Shown here: positions 45,883-57,066 of the stretch, one piece after another | Position numbering within the stretch: the stretch's first letter is position 1 | Layout of the letters: the number at the start of each line of letters is the position of its first letter | Assembly (NCBI GenBank): GCA_027604705.1 | Contig: JADHYV010000083.1 | Span: 1-64,000, forward strand | From: Allomyces arbusculus | Taxonomy: Eukaryota; Blastocladiomycota; Blastocladiomycetes; Blastocladiales; Blastocladiaceae | Reading direction: 5' to 3' | DNA: 64,000 bases | The notes under the pieces: generated by a model | Told to the model about the DNA's origin: nothing | What the model saw: only the letters and a program-made list of their open reading frames with translations | Databases searched by the model: none | Translations under genes and position numbers: made by a program

Positions 45883-46357
45883 TGCGCGCTCTTTGACGAT
45901 GACTATTATGCGCCCATGGTGCCGTACGCAATGGGGACCAAGTTTGCCGCGATTGAAATGGACCCGGCCGCGGTTTTCGGCCAGTGTCACGCTCGTCTTC
46001 ATCAGTCTGCCGCGGTGGAGGAGGACCAGGCAGCGGCTTTTAACGGCCGGTGCGATTTGAGTGCCAAGCTGGAGTCACGGGTCGCTGGTTGCTACGACTC
46101 CAGGTGTCGGCACTCCTGCTTTTGGAGTGCCAAGATGGAGTCTTGAGGCGCTGATTTTTTCAACACCGGGTGCACGCAAAACTGCATTTAGAGTGTTATG
46201 AAATGAAAAGCCACATTTGCTGGCCGTAGCCATGTGTCGACGCGTTGGTTGTCTGTGATTGAGACTGTACGGATGGCGCGAATTGGACGAGCAAAAACGA
46301 ACAATTCATTCTAAGTGTATCAGCCGTTCCCGTCGCAGTTTTCCACATCTCCTCATT
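45883..46357. other. Convergent gap GRDP-like / FAM161-like
   Basis: 475 bp between stop codons. The first part stays open in the GRDP frame (see that entry); it then holds three related 18-bp words and an AT-rich stretch with the presumed poly-A sites. Confidence 0.5.
46059..46142. repeat. Three related 18-bp words, two direct and one inverted
   Basis: The word gagtgccaagctggagtc (46059-46076) recurs as gagtgccaagatggagtc (46125-46142). Between them, 46096-46115 is an imperfect inverted copy (gactcc...cggcactc). RNA from this stretch could fold as a stem with either direct copy. Confidence 0.7.
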
Positions 46358-49273
46358 CTAAGTCGCCATCGTTTCCCGCGCCGGATCCATGGGCTTGAGC
46401 GTGTTCACGTTGACGCCGTGCTTGGCCATGATCGAGCCAACGCCTACACAATCCGCAGCAGGTCGTCAGTCGCCAATCGTCGTCGAGCATGGCAAACTGC
46501 GCCAACCCACGTACTCTCATGCACCAGTTTCTTGGCACGGCTCTCCAAGTCGGCTTTCTGAAACGCAAACGGCCGTGCCATGACGCGCATCTCCATATCC
46601 TCGAGGAACTGCCGGTACCGGTCCTCGCCCTCGCTTGACGGCGACCCTACGCGCACGTACTGGAAATGAGTCCCCACCGTGCCGCACCCCGACCAAGACA
46701 AGGACCAACGTACCCGCGCCCGTCCTCATTTCCCCCTTGGCCTCCTTCATCCTCGCCTCCTCCTCGAGGGCCGCCTGCACCTGCCGCTGCACCGCCGCGC
46801 GCCGCGCCATCCGGACCCCGCGCTCCTCCCGCTCCTCGCGCTCCCGCCTCTCCCGCTCCTCCTGCGCGCGAATCCGTGCCTGCACTTTCAATGTCGACGA
46901 CCGCGTGGGTTTCGGTTCCGGCGGCGGCGGCGTTGCCGGCGCCGCGGGCGTCCGTTTCACTGGGGTCGGACTCAGCGCAGCGCGCACTTTCGCGAGCGTC
47001 TTGCGTTTCCGGTCCTCGAGCAGCCGTTGGTGCGCCTCGACGCCCGGGAAGGGAGTGGTGACGTGCCGCGCGGCCAGGCGCGCGCGAATCGCGGCTTTGC
47101 GCGCGGCTAGCGCCGCGGCGTGCTCTTCTTGCGCGCGGGAGAAGTCGGGGACGGTTGGGTTAGTAATAGGGTGGAAAGTGCATTCGCGCACGTCGGGTGG
47201 GGGTGAGGGGGCGCGTCGGGCTACAGTGGGAGGGAGGTGAGTGAGGTGGGATTGAGAGGGCGGGGCGGGAAGGATGGGGCATACGTGGTCGTGCCGCAGC
47301 GGCGCGGTTCGAGAGGTCACGCGCGACGTGCTGTTGCCGGCGGAGAGAGGGCGAGTCGGCGCGGTCGAGCTTGGCCTGTTCACGGGCGAGTTTGGCGTCG
47401 AGTTCTTGCTGCGAAGCCTTGCATTCTTCGCGCTGTGGGCAGGACGGGTTCGATCAGGTCAGCGGAGCGCAATGGCCAGCGAATCGTGAGAACACACGCA
47501 CTCGTTTCTTGAGCATCTCCGAATACTCAAACTTGAACGGCGTCAGCTGCGTCTGGAGCATGGCCACGTACTCCTGGTGGTGTCGTTCGCGCCGGGCGCG
47601 GTCGGCCTGCATCATTTGGTGGAACCTGTGCATTCGTGAATTTCCCGCCATATCACATCCACGCAGTCGAGCCAGAACAGCACGTACTTTGGCACGAGCG
47701 ACGACGCCGGAACCGCGCGTGCGCGAAAGTTTGTCGCGTCGCGATCCACGCCCTTCACGGGCGTTGACGGTGCTGTCGACGACGGGCGAGGCGACTTCGG
47801 CGTCCTCGGCGGCGTCGGGTTCACGAGCGTCTTGGCCGACGTCGGCGACGCTTCCAATGAAGTGGGGTTGCCGAGCCCCGCCTTCTTCATCTGCTTGATG
47901 CGCGACTTCCAGTTCTGGATCGCTGACAGCGCCGCTGCAGACGACCCCGTCCCCTTCCCCGGCTCATCATCCCCCTCGTCCGTAATCCTCAACGCCGGCA
48001 AATCGCGCGAGGCGCTCCTGCTCGCGCGCGCCGAGACCGTCGGCACGTGCAGCGTGACCGCCGGCTCACTATCCAGTGCGAGCGCTTTCGAAGCGGCTAC
48101 AGCCAAAATCGGGCTCGATCCAGACGGCGACGGCGGTGCCGCGGGGATTAGGTACCCCGACGCGCTCGCCGTCTTGGCGAGTGCCACCGGCTGCAGAAGC
48201 GCGTGCGCGCTTTGCATGAGCGCGGCGTAATCGGTCGTGTGGGGTTCCCCACAGGACGGGCTGCGTGACATGACGCGTGATGGGCCGATTGAGACAAGGC
48301 GCGAGTGCGGCATGGACGCGTCCGAGTCGTGACGGCTTGTCGTGATGCTAGGGGCGACGGTGGTGGGTTTTTTCCACAGCCGCAGGACCTTATCGACAGC
48401 GGCCTGTTCCTTGGGGGAGAGCGACGGGTCTTTGGCAGCGAGCGATGGCGACTTGGTGGGGGTCCTTGACGTGCGCGCGCGGTCGCGGTCACGGCCAGGC
48501 GATGACGGTGTGCTGTGTGCGTGGACGGAAGATGACGGCCTCCGCCACTTGTTGATTACGCTGAGCAGCAAATCCCTTTCCTTGGCATCGAGCCGGTCAG
48601 ATCGACCGCGATCCTTGCGCTGCTGCGGACTTGCTGGCAGCGACCGCGTCCCCGCAAGCGCGCGCTTCGTTGTCGGCTCGGGGCTGCTCCGCTCCGTCGT
48701 TCCCGTGCGGTTCGTCGCGTCCGACGCCAAGTCGCGCGCGGGGGTTCTGCGCCCGCCAAGAACATCGACTCCAGACCCGCGCCACGCGGCCCGCGGCGGT
48801 ATTGCTCTTCTTGCCTCAACGGCAGCCGCGTCGCGTTCAGCGTCCGCTGCACGGTGCACCGCCGCAACCTCCCCATTGCGGCGCATCTCCCACAACACCT
48901 GCTCGATAATCTGATCCAACGACTCCCCCTTGCCCTCCTGCCGCCCGCGATGCACCAAGAACTCGAGCATTTCGACGCGTTCTGCCGCGGGCAGGGTGCC
49001 CAATCCGCCGTGCGCTTTCCCAATCAATCCGTGCGCGCGCTTGAGGATGTCAATGTGCTGCAACTGCTCTTCGAGCGTCTCGACTGCTTGTGCGAACCGC
49101 GGCAGGCCCGCGCGAAGGGCAGCTTGTTGCGCGGCGAGCGCGTCGGCGGCGACACGGGCCGCATGGTCAGCGGCAGCGCGGGCCGCGGCGGCGGCAGCGG
49201 TCACGGATGGGTGCTCGACACGCCGGCCGGAGACGCAGAAAGGGAGCGGTGGGTCGGTGGTTCGGCTGACCAT
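46358..49273 (-). CDS. FAM161: FAM161-like basal-body/centriole protein
   Basis: Six exons, 49273-47688, 47625-47502, 47432-47285, 47220-46714, 46646-46515 and 46443-46358, give 860 residues; all five introns (62-71 bp) restore frame. The N-terminal 520 residues are coiled-coil and Ser/Pro-rich. FRARAVPASSL resembles the FAM161 FKARPxP box, and TPFKFEY follows. Later FHPITNPTVPDF, a long Arg/Glu coiled coil, and RYRQFLEDMEMRVMARPFAFQ resemble the C-terminal FAM161 segment (REYQRELEE...RPLLFE). FAM161A belongs to the inner scaffold of centrioles and connecting cilia. The assignment rests on short motifs in the right order, so it is moderate. An upstream ATG at 49420 in the same frame is possible. 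Confidence 0.55.
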
Positions 49274-50047
49274 GGCGCGGGGAGAGGCGCGGGCCGCAAG
49301 GTACGAGGTGGAGAGTGTGCTGAGAGTCGGGTGCAGCAAGTTGCAAGCGGTCAGGGCATCGTTATTGTATAGTTTTTTCTTGCACGTCGAAGTCGACGAA
49401 GTTGGACTTTGGAGTGACAAGATCAGAGATCACGACATGCGTTGGAAAGCTGATGCTGAGTGTCAAGCTTGTTAATGACCACTATCGACGCGCGTATGCA
49501 TGGCGAAACCCGAAACTCGAGCGAGCCCAGCTTCGCCAGTGACGCGGACTAGCCACGTGTGCCACGCCTCGAAGCAGGTACCCGGCGCAAATTTGCGATC
49601 AAGCTGCGTGGCGCTGAGCACTGCAACGAGCACAACGTCTTCTTCGAGCGATCCCTTTTCGCTTGCACAGCGCCTTCGTTCGTCCACAAACGCGTCCGAT
49701 GCCCAGCCAGCCCCACCAGGTCGGCCGCCAACCGCCACCAGCACACTGCGGACGCCTCGTCGCCGATGGTCGGTGAGCACAGGCACTCACGCCCTTCGCC
49801 CGCGCTTGAACGAGACCGACGCGCCCAACGATGCCTCACGCGACGACTTTTTGGCATTCGGGAAGCACCGACACTCCTTCTCCACCAGCTCTCTCCCTCC
49901 CCACGGTCCTAATCCTCGAGAAAGGCGACTGGGCACGGTGCTGCGGTGTGGCCGTGTTTGCTCGTAGTTCGTCTGCTGCTGCAACCTTCAAGAACTCAAT
50001 CCGCAACGATCCGCGCAAATCCGAAGCGAATGGGCACCGAATCAACG
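49274..50047. promoter_or_regulatory. Divergent promoter region FAM161-like / kelch protein
   Basis: 774 bp between the start codons with no supported gene. Open frames across it on both strands are mutually overlapping shadows. Confidence 0.4.
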
Positions 50048-51824
50048 ATGCGGCCAGCCAGCACTGGCGTGTTGCTCGGCGCAACCATGATCGCGGTCAT
50101 GCTCACGGCAGCCGCTCAAGTCATCATGGCGGCCCCGACGTCCTCGTTCACTGTGTCGTCGTCACAGGCCGTGTACGGCAGCAGCTGCGCGTACCTCGAC
50201 ACGACTAAGCGACTCTACTCGATTGGCGGGTACATTGGCCGTACGCACATTCCTGGTCGGCACGGGCTTGCTGAATTACGAGTGATGTGACAGCTGATGC
50301 GTGTTGATTTCGACAGAAACGGGCGAGTCCGACGCGGCCAAGCTTGGCGTGACCGGCGGCATCTACTCGCTCGACCTCTCCAAGAACTTTTCCGTGTCGT
50401 CGCCGCCACTGACGGGCCATGGCACGCTCGACGGCATCGACGCTCAACACGGGCTCGTGCAATCAGTCGCCGCGGTTCTGCCCGACAACCGCATCATCAT
50501 TGCGGGCGGGCGCATCCAACCCAACGCGAGCGTCGACGGAGACCCGAACCCCGCCGTTTACGCGTTCGACGCAGCATCGTCGGCATCCACCAAGATTGCC
50601 ACGTCGCGACTCAAGGTGCCTATGTACCACGCGTTGCCCGGGTCGGCCGCAGTCCGGATTGACGGCGTCAAGACGCTCCTGATCACGGCGGGCATGGAGC
50701 TCACGGGGCCGTTCAACGACGTCAGCTGGGTGTTTTCCGTGTCTGACACGGGCAGTATCACGAACACGTCAGCGACGGCCAACGCTCCCCCGGGCCGCCG
50801 GCTCGCGACCATGCATCGGCTCAACGCGACGCACCACCTGCTCTCGGGCGGCTCCGGGACTGGCGGGTACCACAGGGACATTTGGGTATTTGACGAGTCT
50901 AAGACGACCTGGGCCAAGTCGTCGTTTACGATGCCGATGGCGACCGACCACCACCGGATCATCGTCTACCAGGATCGGTACTGGATCCGGCTGGGCGGGT
51001 TCACGGGTGAGGAGAATTATGAGCTCATCACCTACTACGACACGACTACGGGGACCACGGCCAAGGGCACGATCGTGAACCCGGGCGACGGCCCGCCCTC
51101 GATTGGCGCTGGGTGCACGCACTTGGTCGGGAACACAATTGTCTACCTCGGCGGGCGCGAGTCGGCCGACGATAACGGCCACGTGCTGGGTAAGATGGCG
51201 TCGACTGTGAATTTGCTCGCTATCGAACCTGCCGGGTCGGGCAACTCGGGCCTGCAGTTCCGGTGGATCAATTCCTACGCGCCGCCGTCGAACGCATCGT
51301 CGACTGACTCGAAGCCGTCAGCCGGTGGGACGTCGAAGCCAGGCGCGAATGGCTCGGATTCTTCTTCTTCGTCGTCATCGTCGTCGTCGTCCGGGTTCGG
51401 TACGGGCGCGATTATTGGAGCTGTCGTGGGCACGTTGGCGGCCGTCGGTTTGGCCTTTCTCGCGTACCGGTGGTTCGCAGCGCGGCGCCAGGTGTCGGTG
51501 CCGGTGGAGACCAAGCCAAACGGCTCGATGCCAGCTACTGCCCCGGAAAAAGCGATGCCGTCGCATGATCGCGCCCCTGTCATCGTCCCGGCACACGAAA
51601 TCGTCGCGGCACCCGTCATCGTTGCGGAAAGCGCGCCCACTGCAGCCTTGGTGCCCAAGCTTGCGGCTCCAGTGGAAGATCCGCTTTTGCTGCCGCCCGC
51701 GACTCCGCAAGCACGGCCAGGTGCGCCCGCACCAAGCGTGCGGGATTCTGGATTGGTGAGTGTCAATGGTGTGGGGCATTTGATGGCACCAGGAGAGCTG
51801 AGCATGGAGCGGTCGACGGGTTAG
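50048..51824 (+). CDS. Kelch-repeat type I membrane protein
   Basis: Two exons, 50048-50240 and 50317-51824, give 566 residues; the intron is 76 bp (GTACGC). The N-terminus is a signal peptide (about residues 1-30, ending near VIMAAP). The ectodomain has kelch-type blades with GG and W or Y signatures: YSIGGYIG, RIIIAGGR, HLLSGGSGTGGYHRDIWVFD, YWIRLGGF and TIVYLGG. A Ser-rich stalk leads to a single helix (about residues 449-471) and a Pro/Ala-rich cytosolic tail. No cysteine or tyrosine radical-copper site of galactose oxidase was recognised, so an enzyme is unlikely. The partner and role are unknown. An in-frame ATG at 50030 would add six residues. Confidence 0.7.
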
Positions 51825-53662
51825 AAGGGGTCCTTTTGTAAACATCAACCTCGGAGCTGTGGTACATGTTAACGTAAAAACATTGTGTTTGCCATACCTG
51901 CGCATTCCACTGAGCTGCTCTGCCCATTAAGTGCACTTTCGACGCATGTTTTAGCTGAGGACCCCAGGCCAGAAACAGATCAAAGCACGTCACAGCGCGA
52001 AACGGATATCAGCTCGACTAAGTTGCAGCCACGACCAGGCGCCACGTCCGCTTCTGGTGTGCATCTTGTTACATTGTTATCAAGGCCTTGGTGAATAATT
52101 GGCCCTGCAAGAAACCATTAGCGCTGTGCTCACGCTCACCTTGGTCGTGGATCTTACTTCCCCTCACGTGGCTGCAACTCTGTGCCGCCGTCGAGGATTT
52201 CTGAATAAGTGTCACATGCCGTTTACAGAAGCAACTGGACGCACCTCAACGTGGCCAAGCAGTTGTATTCGTTCAAAGGGGCAACCTCCAAGCTCGTTGT
52301 TGTTGACCCTGCTTTCCTCACGAGCATCAATGCAGCGCCGTGACCTGAAGTGTCCGGCTAATTCAAACAGTGCGGTATCATGGTCACAGTTAGGGCCACA
52401 ATCATAGACCAGGAGTGAGACCGCTCATGATTGCGCAAGGGCGCAGCAAATGCGTCTTACTTGAAAACACGATTGTAGTCTCTCAGAGCGACGCGATCAC
52501 AGTCCGCTGTCTGCCCCATCATGATCTGCAGCGCTCCTTGAGCCGCAATGTGATCATGCACGATGGATCACAGTCACTGCCACCAGCACCGTTGATTCTC
52601 ATCGCAAAGGGGCACGATCACTGGGCTCGTCTGCTCCCACCTGCGGATCCGCAACTGCGCTGAAGACCACATCCCAGCAACCGTGAGCGACGTCGGGTGC
52701 CTGATGGGCCGTGTCAAAGTGAAGTCGAATCAGATGCTGACAACTGTGCGGGTTTCTTTAACCCTTCTTGGTCCCGTCTTTTCACTGGAATCTATTGTTT
52801 ATCGCGCCGTCGACATTCTCCACCCCGCACCCTTCCACTTTGGTGGTCCAGATAAGTTCATGGTGGCACCCCTGGCGTTCCCTGTGCAACACCTGCACAC
52901 CCACCACTGTCCCCAGTGCACCGCGTAGGCTGCGGGCTGACAGCCACACATCGCGCTGCGTCGTGCGGGGGGTTTGCCCCGTTTTTTGGCTCTTGCTGAC
53001 GCGGAACGATCGGGAATCGGTGCCAGTTTCGTTTGGCATCTGACATGACATCAGAGCGTTCATTCAAAAAGCAAGGCATCAGGTGACACGCGCGCGCAAA
53101 AGCGCTATGTCCGCTCCTCCAGCCAGCCTGGGCCCCTCCCTGTCTCAAGTCTGCTTTTGGTTGTTTTTTGATGCATGTCCGCCCCCGGGGAACAATGTCG
53201 CCACCAAAAACCGAAGTCCAAAAGTGACCCTGGCGGCGTTCCACCACACCATCCCCCATATTTCATCAGTCTCGCGGTGCGCGCGCCGACGCCGACGGTT
53301 TTGCCTCTTGGTGACGACGACGACGCCTTCACAATAAACATCGCCGGCGCGCGCCGTGGAGTACGTGAGCCGGCAGCCGAGAGCTGCAAGCGCCTTCCCC
53401 GCGGGTCCTCCTTTAGCCGCTGCAGGCCAAGAGCTCTGACGACAGACTGAACGCGCCGCGCCATCGTATAAAAACTGTCCACCAACCCCCGCCGCACACC
53501 CCGCTTTGCGCGCTCTCTCCTCTTCTCTTTGACGAACCGAACCTGCTCGTGTCGACCTGATCCGCACCTGTCCATTCGGATCCGCAGCTCCAGGCACCAG
53601 CAGCACCAGCACCCGTATCAACCCGCTGCAAACCGACCGCCAACTAGCAGCTGTTCTTTACC
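51825..53662. other. Intergenic 1.8 kb upstream of the acyl-CoA synthetase gene
   Basis: No gene is supported. The left part (about 52.0-52.9 kb) is less GC-rich with short frames only. The right end carries the TATA box at 53467-53473 and a C-rich leader before the start codon. Confidence 0.45.
53467..53473 (+). promoter_or_regulatory. TATA box of the acyl-CoA synthetase gene
   Basis: TATAAAA lies 190 bp upstream of the ATG at 53663, in otherwise GC-rich DNA, followed by a C-rich region suited to a leader. It is the clearest plus-strand TATA box in the window. Confidence 0.5.
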
Positions 53663-56195
53663 ATGTCCGCCGCCGACCTCGTTACACCCATTGTCGCCGG
53701 CGTCGTTTCCACGACTGTCGTCGCCGCGACAGTCTACGCGACACGCGCCAAGGCCGCCGCAGCCGCCGCCGAGCCCGCCGAGGACGGCCCACAAGTCATC
53801 TACGAGCACCCGCTCTCGCATGTGATCCCGGCGACGCAGCCGGGCGAGTCCTACACGGTCCGGCACTGGCGCGCGCGTGAGGAGATGCAGTCCGAGCCGC
53901 CGTGCGATGAGGAGAATGGCGGGATCCGGTTGCGCACGCTTACGGACGTGATGCTGCACGTTCGCTCGCACCATCCGCACAAGCTCGCACTCGGTCGCCG
54001 CCGCCTGCGCCACATTCACGAGGAGGAAAAGGTCGTGACCAAGATCGTCGCCGGTAAGGAGGTGTCGCAGACCAAGACGTGGCTCTACTACGAGATGGGG
54101 CCGTACGAATGGATGTCAGCCGATGAGGCCGCGTCGACGTCGGCCAAGATTGGTGCCGGGCTCGTTGAGCTTGGGATCAAGCCCAAGCACGACCGTCTGT
54201 GCCTGTTTGCCGCGACGTCGTACGTCTTTTGCTTGTTCTGTCGTTGAATGGGCTGGGTTCGCAGAACTGATCAGTTGAACTGGTAACTGTTATTGCTAGC
54301 CGCGACTGGATGCTCGTCGCGCACGCGTGCTTCTCGCAGGCCATCACCATCACGACCGCCTACGATACGCTCGGCGCGTCGGGTCTGCTGCACTCGCTCA
54401 ACGAGGCCGAGGTGCCCGCCGTCTTCTGCAACAACACGCACATCCCGACCATTCTCAAGATCGCGCCGCAGGCAAAGTACCTGCGTCTCGTTATCTACGA
54501 CGGCGAGATTACGGCCGCGCAGGCCGAGCAGGTCATTGCCGCGCACACCGCCGGCGACCACCAGCTGCGTTTCGTCTCGCTCGACTCGGTGATTGCCGAG
54601 GGCACGCTGCATCCGATCCCGCGCACGCACCCGGACCCGGAGGACCTGGCGTGCATCATGTACACGTCAGGGAGTACCGGTGCGCCCAAGGGTGTCGAGA
54701 TCACGCACAAGAACGTGATTGCCGCCATGGCCGGGATTCACGGGTCGTTTGGCCACTTGCTCAACGATACGGACGAGATGTATTTGGCGTACTTGCCGTG
54801 CGCGCACGTACGTTTTGTTTTTGCTCATGACGCTCGTTTCTAGCTCATGGTTGGATATGGAGAACTGAGGCTGTCTTCGCACCTCTTCCTCAGGTTCTCG
54901 AGTTTGCGATTGAGACGTACGCCCTGTGGCGCGGTATCTCGCTCGGGTACGGCTCGCCTAAGACGCTCACGGATGCGTCGATGCGCAACTGCGTGGGCGA
55001 CATCAAGGGTTCGTTTGTCTTTACGCCATCTCTTCTGCCCCTCCTCGAACACTATCTCATACTTCTCTAACGACAAAAGAGCTGAAACCAACGATTCTCG
55101 CGGGTGTGCCGGCCGTCTGGGACTCGATCAAGAAGGGTGTCGAGAACAAGCTGCGCGCGATGCCGCGCCCGATTCAAGCGGCCTTCAACGCCGCCGTCAA
55201 GCTTAAGCAAATGTCGCTGATTCGCGGCATGAACGTGAACCTCGAACTGATGGACTCGGTCCTGTTTGGCGCGATCAAGGCCGAGACGGGTGGCCGGTTG
55301 CGCACGGGTGTCGCGGGCGGTGCGCCGCTGTCGGCCGACACGCAGCTCTTCATTTCGGCCGTGATTTGCCCGCTCCTGCAGGGCTACGGTCTGACCGAAT
55401 CGCTCGGCATGTCAGCGGTGCGCGTACCCGAGTACGGGTTTGCGACGCGCAATATCGGCGTGCCGATGCCCGACTGCGAATTCAAGCTGGTCGATGTGCC
55501 CGAGGCTGGTTATGTCGCGACGGGGAACCCGCCTAAGGGCGAGCTGTGGATTCGTGGGCCCGCCGTGTCGAGCGGGTACTTCAAGCAGCCCGAGTTGACG
55601 GCCGAGACGTTCACCGAGGACGGGTGGCTCAAGACGGGCGATATCGCCATGATCAACCCACACGACCATACCTTGACAATTATCGACCGTCGCAAGAACC
55701 TCGTCAAGCTCTCGAACGGTGAGTACATCGCGCTCGAGCGGCTCGAGTCCATCTACGCGGCCAGTCATTACCTGGCCAAGCTGTGCATTTACGGTACGCT
55801 CCGCTTCCCTCTCGTTGACACCAAGAGCCCTCTCTGATTACTCTCCACCGCATTCCCCACCCCTAGGCGACTCGGAACACTCGTTTGCGATCGCGATTGG
55901 TGTCCCACACCCGCCGGCGATCAAGGCCCTGGCCGCATCGCAGGGCATCAACGTGGCCGGCATGTCGTGGGAGCAGCTGTGCCAGTCGGATGTGGTCAAG
56001 GCCGCGGTCGTCAAGGACCTCGCCGCGATTGCCAAGGCGAACGCGCTAGCGCCCGCCGAGATTCCGCGCGCCGTGATCCTGGGCGACGAGGAATGGACCC
56101 CGCAGAACCAGCTGCTCACGGCGGCCATGAAGCTGCAGCGCCGCAACGTCGTGGCCAAATTCAAGGCCGAGATTGATGCAATTTACGCCGCGTAA
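53663..56195 (+). CDS. FAA1: Long-chain acyl-CoA synthetase
   Basis: Five exons, 53663-54219, 54300-54807, 54894-55008, 55080-55793 and 55867-56195, give 740 residues; the introns are 71-86 bp. An N-terminal hydrophobic helix (about residues 7-26) anchors it. The AMP-binding signature YTSGSTGAPKG, the GYGLTES motif, DGWLKTGDIA and the hinge DRRKNLVKL are all intact. The insert with a KTWLYYEMGPYEWMS segment is the one seen in yeast Faa1/Faa4-type enzymes. It activates long-chain fatty acids with ATP and CoA at ER, lipid droplet or peroxisome membranes. It feeds beta-oxidation, as ETF-QO and the crotonase in this window also do. The paralogue class (Faa1, Faa2 or ACSL) is not resolved. Confidence 0.9.
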
Positions 56196-57066
56196 GGCTC
56201 CGTTATTTCCTTTGCTCGTTCCTCGCTCTGCGGTTGAAAATACGGTTGGTAACCGGCTGCTGTTGTCGTCCTCCTGCGCGCCCTCCCCAACTCACTTTTT
56301 GTTTTATGTTTGCTTGTTCGGCCTGCGCGTATCGCGGTGTGCCGTTGAAACTGGATCCCCCCCTTTGGTGAAATGTGGTCAAATCTGTTTTGTATTTGGT
56401 GCATTCTTGGTTCTGCCCTCCTTCTTTCCCACCTCGTCCCCGTCTTCGGCCCTAGGCAGAGCTGACCGAGTCCGTCGACACAACCATGACGAGATCCGTT
56501 CGTTGCTGTAGTTCGGCCGAGGGTACGGTTGATGGACTTGGAACGGGGTGGACGAATCTTTTGTGTGCCTTTGAACGTGCAACGAAGACGAACGTAAAAA
56601 AAACAATGAAATTGAAATCCCCCCCCCCCCCCCTACCCCATAACATTGAAATGAAGTGCCAGCAGAAGAACGCGTCCGCCGCTCGTTCGGCGAGCGAGCG
56701 AGCGATCGCATGATATAGCTGTAACGCACGTTGGGGATGGAATAATGGAGCCCAGTGCTTCGTGATAAGCTGATGCGAAGGCGCATTGGGAACTTAAATG
56801 GAAGCTGGTAGTGAGAGGTATCATGATATACACGCACGAGACGACATGTCTGACAGCGTCCACGGCGTCGAACGGATCTCTGAAAGCGTTAGAGCCCGCT
56901 CTCCTAACATGAAAAATATAGCAAAGGCTTACGGCCAGAACAATCGCGCGCACAAGGAAATACATTATTTGCAAGCGAAAATAGAACACGCCCAGCGACC
57001 CGACAGCGCTAGCGCGCCGCGAGGACGGACCTAGGAAATGCACCTAGCCCCACTTGACAAACGAGC
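56196..57066. other. Convergent gap acyl-CoA synthetase / EFL
   Basis: 871 bp between stop codons, less GC-rich than the exons, with a C15 run at 56619-56633. Both 3' UTRs lie here; no gene is seen. Confidence 0.5.

Noticed and set aside
50048-51824. Galactose oxidase identity for the kelch protein
   Set aside because: The blades are kelch-like, but the copper ligands and the Tyr-Cys cross-link context were not seen, and the protein is a membrane-anchored receptor-like form.
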